Assembly (NCBI RefSeq): GCF_001435375.1
Contig: NZ_AYYZ01000012.1
Coordinates: 1 to 64,000, forward strand
Length of the DNA: 64,000 bases
From: Ligilactobacillus araffinosus DSM 20653
GTDB taxonomy: Bacteria; Bacillota; Bacilli; Lactobacillales; Lactobacillaceae
Direction of reading: 5' to 3'
The position numbers were made by a program, and so were the translations under genes. Every line of letters starts with the position of its first letter. Positions within the stretch are counted from its first letter, which is position 1. This document shows, piece after piece, positions 57,465 to 64,000 of this stretch. Below the pieces are notes generated by a model. It was not told the origin of the DNA. It did not search any database and worked only from the letters and a program-made list of their open reading frames with translations.

Positions 57465-58384
57465 TTTTCTACACTAGCATTTACCCACTTTTTAATAACG
57501 TTATTCCAGGAATGCTCATCAACCATTGTTCGCGGAAGGGGCTGACGTAAATCATAACCAGGGGTAACGATTCCGTTATCAAGAGAGAAAGTGACCATGT
57601 CATGATCTGCAAGATATTTTTGTTCACGTTTGGTACCTTCCCCATATGGATAGGCAAAATAAGGGGTTCGATGCCCAATCTTCTTTTTAATAATTTTTTC
57701 TGATTTTTGATAGTCTTTCTTAAAGCGGGGATAATTCCGAGCATATTTTAAAGCAGGTTTGTTATCGATCAGATAGTGCATATTGTTAGTGTGTACTCCA
57801 ATCGTAACGTTTGGACTTTTAAGGACTTTATGTAGTTGTTTCCAGGTTGCAAGCCGGGTCCCGTTATCGTAGCGTCCAGTATTACTTGTAACAATAAATG
57901 CTGTATACGGAATATTTCCTAATTTTTTAAACAATGGGTATACATTTGAAGTCAGGGTTGAATCAACATCGTCAAAAGTTAAAACAACATATTTATGCTT
58001 TAAGGGCTTATTTTCTTTAATTAATTTAACAGCTGTGCTTATTGGAATAATACGGACTCCATGATCTTTTAAATAATGAATTTGGTATGCTAATTTATCA
58101 ACCGGCATACTATACTCGTGTAATTGATCATTATTTGAAAGCGTGAGAGCAAATCGACTTGAGAAAGTATGGTTATTAACTACACGGTGGTAGCATAAAA
58201 TTAAAATTCCATTTTCATGAAGTTGTTGATTTGATATTTGCCCGCTACTAACTTCTCGTGCTTCATGCTGTTGTTTAACTTGGTCAAGATGTTCTGAATA
58301 GAAGGATCCGCCAATAATGATTAAGCATAAAATAATAAAAATCCAATGCCAAAAATGTTGAATAAATTGTCCAATCTTTTTCAT
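57461..58384 (-). CDS. Polysaccharide deacetylase (IcaB/PgaB-like)
   Basis: 307 residues: one N-terminal membrane anchor (about 12-30) and an extracellular NodB-type domain with LCYHRV, catalytic TFDDVDST, GVHTNNMH (metal His) and FAYPYGE. Would partly de-N-acetylate poly-beta-1,6-GlcNAc at the cell surface. It overlaps the upstream small gene by four bases (ATGA). Called from motifs and from the adjacent icaA-like synthase. Confidence 0.85.
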   Translation of the reverse strand: MKKIGQFIQHFWHWIFIILCLIIIGGSFYSEHLDQVKQQHEAREVSSGQISNQQLHENGILILCYHRVVNNHTFSSRFALTLSNNDQLHEYSMPVDKLAYQIHYLKDHGVRIIPISTAVKLIKENKPLKHKYVVLTFDDVDSTLTSNVYPLFKKLGNIPYTAFIVTSNTGRYDNGTRLATWKQLHKVLKSPNVTIGVHTNNMHYLIDNKPALKYARNYPRFKKDYQKSEKIIKKKIGHRTPYFAYPYGEGTKREQKYLADHDMVTFSLDNGIVTPGYDLRQPLPRTMVDEHSWNNVIKKWVNASVEN

Positions 58385-58674
58385 TTATTTACTCTTTCTT
58401 TTTTAGTTAGTTGCCCTGTTTTTTTTAAGTAGCAAAATTTAAACCAAATAGACCGTGCGATTCCAAGGCCAAGAATGATGATTGAAGAAATTGCTAATAA
58501 GGCAAACATCTTATCAAAGGTATCATAGTTGCAACTGGTTGCAACATAGAAATCAATCATCCATTCTTTAAAACGACGGCTTAGAAAATCAAAGAAAATG
58601 ACAAAAATAAAAATTTGAATGAGATTGCCAATAATGTAATACATAAATTCAAATAATTTTTTTAATATTTTCAT
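58381..58674 (-). CDS. Small membrane protein, probable IcaD/PgaD-like synthase subunit
   Basis: 97 residues, two membrane helices (about 12-30 and 57-75), basic C-terminus. Sequence alone is not diagnostic; its place between an icaA-like synthase and an icaB-like deacetylase, with overlaps of one and four bases, and its size match IcaD, which is needed for full synthase activity. Confidence 0.65.
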   Translation of the reverse strand: MKILKKLFEFMYYIIGNLIQIFIFVIFFDFLSRRFKEWMIDFYVATSCNYDTFDKMFALLAISSIIILGLGIARSIWFKFCYLKKTGQLTKKERVNK

Positions 58675-59879
58675 TATTTAATTTTCCCCCGATCAGATGC
58701 ACCCCAAGCAGCAAATTTTACAGAATCAAATAGATGATAAAAAGCGGCAAAGACTACGACAATATTGTTCAGCCAGTAAGTGTAAAAGAAGAACGGAAGA
58801 TAAAGCCAATAATTTCTATATTGAATGTAACTGTTTTTCCAATTAAAAAGTTTAGAGAAACCATAAAAAAGTAATGTTACACCATAATAAGTTACTAGCG
58901 CTCCAAGATTAATTCGAAGATTCTTCATGAGAATAAATTCGAAAAAGATTTTAGGAATTGCAAATGATACTAAAAAGACCCAAGTGTAACTACAGCACAT
59001 ATCCAATGCCAAAAAACGCTGTCCCCAAGAAAGGCGCGGAATCATCTTAAAATGGTTCCGTAAAACTTCAAGTCCGCCACGCCCCCAACGAATTCGTTGT
59101 TTAACAAATCCGCGAACGGTTTCGGGAACATAAATCTGACATAAAGCACGTGGCTGGTATGTGCAATAGTAACCTTTATCATATAAACGCCATGTTACGT
59201 CAATATCTTCGGTCATAGCTTGGGTGCTCCAGCCACCGACATCTTCTAAAGCGGAACGTCTAAAAAGGGTCAATACACCGGAAACCGTCATAATATGACC
59301 TAGAAAAAAAGACTGCGAACGTTTAATCATATCAATGTTAAGAATATACTCAAGGAATTGAAACTTTCCAATTAATGTTGAAACATTTTTAACAATTGGC
59401 CGCCCAGTTACTGCAGCAATACGTTGGTCGGCAGAAAGGGCAGCTACAAGGTAACTAAGGGAATCTTTTTTAAAAATTGTGTCAGCATCAACACATAGAA
59501 TATAATCGGCTTTGCTTTCACTTAAAGCACGGTTTAAAGCAGCTGCTTTCCCCATATTTTTTTTCTGCGCTTTGATTTCAATGTTTGAGTATTTTTTAGC
59601 AAGGGTATGCATAATTTGAAGAGTGTTATCTGAACTTTTATCATCAATCAAAATTACACGGTAGTTTTGATAGGTGATTTGTTCTAAGGAGTCAATTGAA
59701 CGTTCAAGTACGGCTTCTTCGTTATAACATGACATAAAAACTTCAACCGAAGGTCCATTATCTTTTCGCTTTAAACGTAATTTAGTAAAGGTTCGTTCAC
59801 AGTAGTTAAAGAAAATTGCGCCAATTACCCAGAAAAAAGACATGACAACAGGATAATGAAGCTCAAATCCTCCAATCAT
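58674..59879 (-). CDS. Family 2 glycosyltransferase, poly-N-acetylglucosamine synthase-like (IcaA/PgaC)
   Basis: 401 residues: N-terminal membrane helix, cytoplasmic GT2 domain with SCYNEE, IDDKSSDNT, CVDADTIF (DxD), MTEDIDVTW (catalytic TED) and QRIRWGRGG (QxxRW), then about four C-terminal membrane helices. These are the processive-synthase features of IcaA/PgaC. AAGGAGG before the ATG. First of three overlapping genes; no icaC-type gene is found. Confidence 0.88.
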   Translation of the reverse strand: MIGGFELHYPVVMSFFWVIGAIFFNYCERTFTKLRLKRKDNGPSVEVFMSCYNEEAVLERSIDSLEQITYQNYRVILIDDKSSDNTLQIMHTLAKKYSNIEIKAQKKNMGKAAALNRALSESKADYILCVDADTIFKKDSLSYLVAALSADQRIAAVTGRPIVKNVSTLIGKFQFLEYILNIDMIKRSQSFFLGHIMTVSGVLTLFRRSALEDVGGWSTQAMTEDIDVTWRLYDKGYYCTYQPRALCQIYVPETVRGFVKQRIRWGRGGLEVLRNHFKMIPRLSWGQRFLALDMCCSYTWVFLVSFAIPKIFFEFILMKNLRINLGALVTYYGVTLLFYGFSKLFNWKNSYIQYRNYWLYLPFFFYTYWLNNIVVVFAAFYHLFDSVKFAAWGASDRGKIK

Positions 59880-59933
59880 AAAAAAATTCCTCCTTAATGT
59901 TTAAAAATATTTTAGTTATATACGAAAACGGGC

Positions 59934-60725
59934 CTAATGTGCCCGCTCAGATTTAGTTGTTATTTGATAATTTTCTGGACTTAACATATGCAAATAAATC
60001 ATATTCCATTTCGATGATTTGAGTGAATATTTTTCATTTAAGAACGCCTTAGTCGAAGTTGAAATATCACTATAGTTACTTGTTTTAGTTAATTTTGCTT
60101 GATAAACAAAACGTTGTGATGTACTTTGGCTGTGACTAGCGTTTTCACATGTAATAAGGGTCAGGCTCGGCTGGCTGGAGTCTTCAAGAACGGTATTATT
60201 ATGTTGTGAAATTCGAGCTTTGGTATAAATCTTGTAAGTATATACCTTATGAAAATTAGTGATGTTTAACGTGTCGCCAACTTTGGCTTTTTGGTAGATA
60301 GGGGCAAACAATGCGTCCCTACTTGATGAAACATTATGGGCGGCAATTGAATAGTTACCTTGTCCCATTTTCTCATTAGGTTCAAGGGCACCAGCACATA
60401 ATGAATAAATTGTTTGGTCAACACCGTTTACAATTGGAACATTTAAACCAAGTTTTTGATTGTAAATTCCGCCAATAACTTTGATTTGTGGATGATACGC
60501 GCGTGCTTTGACAACGGAAAAAAGATTTAATGGTTTAACGCTTGCCCAGTCATATGGTACCTTGGCATTTTTTTTAGTTTGAATTTCATCGCTAAAAATT
60601 ACCGGATGATAATTTTCGATTAAATAATTTGTGATTGGTTTATTAAAAAGTAAAACCAGGCCAATGATAAAGGCAATCCCAAGAAAAATTTGTCTGATTC
60701 CGTAAATAATTTTTTTCTTTTTCAT
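59934..60725 (-). CDS. srtA: Class A-like sortase
   Basis: 263 residues: N-terminal membrane anchor (about 13-27), then the sortase barrel with His130 (SIAAHNV, Ala replacing the usual Gly before His), Cys193 (TLITC) and Arg205 (QRFVYQ). Anchors LPxTG proteins to the wall; no LPxTG substrate is encoded nearby. The ribosome site is weak. It ends 54 bases before the polysaccharide synthase start, on the same strand, so co-transcription is possible. Confidence 0.88.
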   Translation of the reverse strand: MKKKKIIYGIRQIFLGIAFIIGLVLLFNKPITNYLIENYHPVIFSDEIQTKKNAKVPYDWASVKPLNLFSVVKARAYHPQIKVIGGIYNQKLGLNVPIVNGVDQTIYSLCAGALEPNEKMGQGNYSIAAHNVSSSRDALFAPIYQKAKVGDTLNITNFHKVYTYKIYTKARISQHNNTVLEDSSQPSLTLITCENASHSQSTSQRFVYQAKLTKTSNYSDISTSTKAFLNEKYSLKSSKWNMIYLHMLSPENYQITTKSERAH

Positions 60726-60904
60726 TGCTTTATAAAAGTTTTATTTTTAGTAAAACTTATGACATCATGTCTCCCTCATAATTCTCTCATGTACAATATA
60801 ATATAACACAATTCATGAAAGTTAAATTTCGAAATTATTTAGTCTTTTTTTAAGAATTATAATCCCCTTCACGGAAAAGTTTTAAATAGTATAATGTAAA
60901 AACC

Positions 60905-60941
60905 TTTACAATTGATTATTGTAAAAATTGAAGCCTATAAT
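60905..60941 (+). promoter_or_regulatory. pepN promoter with overlapping inverted repeat
   Basis: TTGATT (60912-60917), 18-base spacer, TATAAT (60936-60941). A perfect inverted repeat TTTACAAT-N5-ATTGTAAA (60905-60925) covers the -35 box, an operator-like placement. The rest of the 299-base gap 60726-61024 shows only AT-rich DNA and TATAAT-like sites on the minus strand for the sortase gene. Confidence 0.5.
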
Positions 60942-61024
60942 ATTTTCTTTAAAAATATTTTGATGTGGCATATACTCAAAGTAGTTGGTGAAATACTCAG
61001 TTTACATATCGATGAGGTGATTAA

Positions 61025-63562
61025 ATGACAAAAAAAGAACATTTATACGACCTATTCAAACCAGTTCATTATGATGTTTATCTTGATATTAACCGTGAAA
61101 CAAAGACGTTCAATGGAAAAGTAACCATGAAAGGCGAAGCGGTTAAACCGAATATCAAGTTTAATGAGAAGTTTTTGAATATTACAGCCGTTAAGGTAGA
61201 CAACGAAGCAGTTGATTTTAAGGTTGACGATCAAGCCGAGACTGTTGAAGTTAACGATAGCAAAACTGGCGAAACAACGGTTGAAATTGAATTTGACGCA
61301 CAATTAACGGACACAATGATGGGAATTTATCCGTCGTATTACGAAGTTAATGGTGAAAAGAAGCAAATTATCGGGACTCAATTTGAAAGTACAGCTGCCC
61401 GGCAAGCATTTCCATGTATTGATGAACCGGAAGCAAAGGCAACTTGGAATTTGGCAATCAAGTATGATGAAAAACCAGGCGAAACAATTTTAGCTAATAT
61501 GCCTGAAAAGGAATGCAAAGACGGAATTCATTACTTTGAAACTACAAAGCGGATGTCATCCTACTTGATCGCCTTTGCATTTGGTGAAATGGTAAGCAAA
61601 CACACGAAGACCGATGATGGAATTAAGATCGGAGTTTATGCTTCACCAGCTCACAAGGAAGACGAACTTGATTTTGCATTGGACATCACAAAGAATGCCC
61701 TTGAATTTTATGAAAAGTACTATGAAACACCATATCCGCTCCCGCATTCATGGCAATTAGGTTTACCAGACTTTTCAGCCGGTGCGATGGAAAACTGGGG
61801 CTTGATCACATACCGGGAAGCTTTCTTAACATTGGATCCAAAGAATGCTTCATTAAGTGTTAAGCAACACAACGCAACGGATATTACCCACGAATTAGCT
61901 CACCAATGGTTCGGTGATCTAGTTACAATGAAGTGGTGGGACGATTTATGGTTGAATGAAAGTTTCGCCAACATGATGGAATATGTTTCAAGCGATGCAA
62001 TTCATCCTGAATGGCACATGTGGGAAGTCTTCCAAGAAAAAGAAGTTCCAATGGCATTGAACCGGGATGCAATTGATGGCGTTCAACCCGTTCACGTTGA
62101 AGTTGAAGATCCAGCTGACATTGACGCAATTTTTGATGGCGCAATCGTGTATGCTAAAGGTTCACGGATGTTAGTGATGGTTCGTTCAATGATTGGTGAC
62201 GACGCATTGCGGAAGGGCTTGAAGAATTATTTTGATGCTCATAAGTACGGCAATGCGGTTGGTGATGACTTATGGAAGGCGCTTGGCGATGCTTCTGGAA
62301 TGGACGTCAGTGCAGTCATGAAATCATGGTTAAACCAACCAGGTTATCCAGTTGTAACGGCTAAGATCGTTGATGGCAACCTTCAATTATCACAAAAACA
62401 ATTCTTCATCGGTGAAGGCAAGGATGAATGCCGGCAATGGCAAATTCCGTTGAACAGCAACTATGAAACTGTCCCAGAATTAATGAAGGATCAAACCCTT
62501 GATCTTGGAAACTATGCTGAATTGAAGCAAAAGAACGGTAATAAGCCATTTGTTTTGAATGTTGGTAACAACTCACACTTCATCGTTAAATACGATGAAA
62601 TGTTGTTGAATGATATTCTTGACCATGTTGATGACTTAGATGCAATCAGTCAACGCGAATTATTACAAGACATGCATTTGTTGGCTAAGGGTCGTGAAAT
62701 TTCATACTCAGCTCTTGTACCATTAATGAGCCACTTTACAAAGAATAAATCATACATTGTAAATGACGCATTATTTGAAATTGCTGATGATTTGAAGAAA
62801 TTCGTTAAACCAGGTTCAGAAGACGAAAAGAACTTGCGGACATTATTTAATGAGTTAAGTGCTGATAAATATGCAGCTCTTGGAATCGAATCAAAAGATG
62901 ACGATGATAATGATGCCGTATTAGGCCGGCCAACCATCGTTAAGGCGGCTTTGTATGCTAAGAATGAAAAGGCCATCAAGGATGCTCACGCAATGTTTGA
63001 AGCTCATAAAGATCAGATTGCAACGATTCCAGCAAGCGTGCGGCCATATGTTATGATGAGTGAAGTTGCAAATTATGGTAACGAAGATTTGATCAAGACA
63101 TTGTTGAACGAATACCGGAAGACAAGTGACGGAATTTATCAACGTGACTTAAGTACAGCATTGACGGCAACTTCAAATAAAGCTGCAATTCAAGAAATTC
63201 TTAAATGCTTTAAGGATGCTGACACAATCAAACCGCAAGATCTGCGTGAATGGTATGTTGGATTGCTTGGTAACAGCGAAGCTCAACAAGCTACCTGGGA
63301 TTGGATGCGTGATAATTGGAATTGGTTGATCGATATATTAGGTGGCGACATGGAATTTCATACTTACGTAACTGTTACGGCCAATACCTTCTATACCAAG
63401 CAACGGTATGATGAATTCAAGGCATTCTACGAACCAAAACTGGACACTCCAGGGTTAAGACGTGAAATTGAAATGGACGTTAACTTGATCAAAGGAAAAG
63501 TTGATTTGGTTGAAGCCGAAAAGAATGCAGTTGAACAAGCAATTGCAAACGAAGTTAAATAA
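61025..63562 (+). CDS. pepN: Aminopeptidase N
   Basis: An 845-residue M1 zinc aminopeptidase. Exopeptidase motif GAMENWGL, zinc site His289-E-L-A-His293 with Glu312 (NESFA), followed by a long helical C-terminal domain. Cytoplasmic; removes N-terminal residues from peptides in the LAB proteolytic system. GAGGTGA lies before the ATG. Followed by a perfect terminator. Confidence 0.97.
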   Translation: MTKKEHLYDLFKPVHYDVYLDINRETKTFNGKVTMKGEAVKPNIKFNEKFLNITAVKVDNEAVDFKVDDQAETVEVNDSKTGETTVEIEFDAQLTDTMMGIYPSYYEVNGEKKQIIGTQFESTAARQAFPCIDEPEAKATWNLAIKYDEKPGETILANMPEKECKDGIHYFETTKRMSSYLIAFAFGEMVSKHTKTDDGIKIGVYASPAHKEDELDFALDITKNALEFYEKYYETPYPLPHSWQLGLPDFSAGAMENWGLITYREAFLTLDPKNASLSVKQHNATDITHELAHQWFGDLVTMKWWDDLWLNESFANMMEYVSSDAIHPEWHMWEVFQEKEVPMALNRDAIDGVQPVHVEVEDPADIDAIFDGAIVYAKGSRMLVMVRSMIGDDALRKGLKNYFDAHKYGNAVGDDLWKALGDASGMDVSAVMKSWLNQPGYPVVTAKIVDGNLQLSQKQFFIGEGKDECRQWQIPLNSNYETVPELMKDQTLDLGNYAELKQKNGNKPFVLNVGNNSHFIVKYDEMLLNDILDHVDDLDAISQRELLQDMHLLAKGREISYSALVPLMSHFTKNKSYIVNDALFEIADDLKKFVKPGSEDEKNLRTLFNELSADKYAALGIESKDDDDNDAVLGRPTIVKAALYAKNEKAIKDAHAMFEAHKDQIATIPASVRPYVMMSEVANYGNEDLIKTLLNEYRKTSDGIYQRDLSTALTATSNKAAIQEILKCFKDADTIKPQDLREWYVGLLGNSEAQQATWDWMRDNWNWLIDILGGDMEFHTYVTVTANTFYTKQRYDEFKAFYEPKLDTPGLRREIEMDVNLIKGKVDLVEAEKNAVEQAIANEVK

Positions 63563-63566
63563 TTGA

Positions 63567-63597
63567 TAAAAAGACTAGGTTTGCCTAGTCTTTTTAT
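63567..63597 (+). terminator. Terminator after pepN
   Basis: Perfect 12-bp stem AAAAAGACTAGG/CCTAGTCTTTTT around TTTG. Confidence 0.9.
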
Positions 63598-63683
63598 TAA
63601 CTAATAAATTAATTTACCTTTTCATTATTTAGTGATATCAGTTAGAATAGTTGGTATAGATATCAATGAAAAGAGGAAAAAAG

Positions 63684-64000
63684 ATGAAAGTTGGAGTTAT
63701 TGCTGCCAATGGACGGGCTGGCCGGCGAGTCGTTAAACGGTGCGTCGAAGAAGGATTTGATGTGACTGCAATTGTTCGGCATGAAAATCAAACCGCAGCT
63801 CAAAATGTGTTACTAAAGGATCTGTTTGATTTAACAACTGATGATGTAAAAGATTTTGATGTGGTTGTTGATGCTTTTGGAGTTTGGGATGCAGGTGATG
63901 TCGGTCTCCATGTTTCATCAATGCAACATTTAATTTCGATTTTACAAAAAACAGATATTCGGTTAATTGTAGTCGGCGGAGCGGGTAGTTTGATTGCTGA
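63684..64000 (+). CDS. NAD(P)-binding oxidoreductase-like protein (partial, cut at window end)
   Basis: The first 105 codons only. MKVGVIAANGRAGRRVVKRC is a Rossmann P-loop variant (G-x-x-G-x-x-G-like, here AANGRAG), and VVDAFGVW and IVVGGAGSL follow as in NAD(P)H-binding YwnB/SDR-a5-type proteins. AGAGG lies before the ATG at 63684. Reaction unknown. Confidence 0.8.
   Translation, partial: MKVGVIAANGRAGRRVVKRCVEEGFDVTAIVRHENQTAAQNVLLKDLFDLTTDDVKDFDVVVDAFGVWDAGDVGLHVSSMQHLISILQKTDIRLIVVGGAGSLIA

Overview
The window is the replication-origin region of a Lactobacillaceae chromosome (low-to-moderate GC, class A sortase, PepO/PepN/DtpT peptide metabolism, inducible-type ornithine decarboxylase, Firmicutes gene order rpmH-rnpA-yidC and dnaA-dnaN-yaaA-recF-gyrB-gyrA). 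I cannot fix the species. oriC is bipartite around dnaA (about 34.1-34.5 kb and 35.96-36.1 kb). Most genes left of it are on the minus strand and most genes right of it on the plus strand, so both arms are largely co-oriented with replication.

Left arm, outermost first. The end of a GAPDH gene and a LysR regulator are followed by a divergent ornithine decarboxylase/amino-acid permease pair; the permease is preceded by a 20-codon leader ORF and an inverted repeat that would bury its start codon. Then come mntH-usp, rlmH with an upstream DnaA-box cluster, and the walRKHIJ-htrA cell-wall-stress locus. Next are a GNAT gene, tRNA-Lys(CTT), a 36-residue Cys-rich metallothionein-like peptide behind a structured 5' leader, pepO, and a tandem pair of membrane proteins, the second fused to a Bax-inhibitor-like domain. 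mnmE-mnmG lie behind what looks like a transcription attenuator. They are separated from yidC-rnpA-rpmH by an approximately 7.5-kb block: coiled-coil protein, two CPBP-family membrane proteins (one without catalytic residues), DUF302, GlsB-like, glycerophosphodiesterase, ackA.

Right arm. dnaA, dnaN, a sugar porter and yaaA-recF-gyrBA are followed by an MFS gene broken by one in-frame stop, the rpsF-ssb-rpsR operon and dtpT. A phosphate block follows: an orphan PhoB-like regulator with a degenerate receiver, two pstS genes each behind phased TTTACA boxes, pstCA, two pstB genes and phoU. Then come a minus-strand poly-N-acetylglucosamine-type operon (icaA/D/B-like), a sortase, pepN, and the start of an NAD(P)-binding protein cut by the window edge.

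The least ordinary signals are regulatory: the permease leader peptide, the metallothionein leader RNA, the mnmE attenuator, a 3'-UTR repeat (three copies, each directly after the stop codon of a minus-strand gene and ending in a terminator), two parS-like sites flanking oriC, and the remote DnaA-box cluster. No IS element, prophage or CRISPR array was seen.
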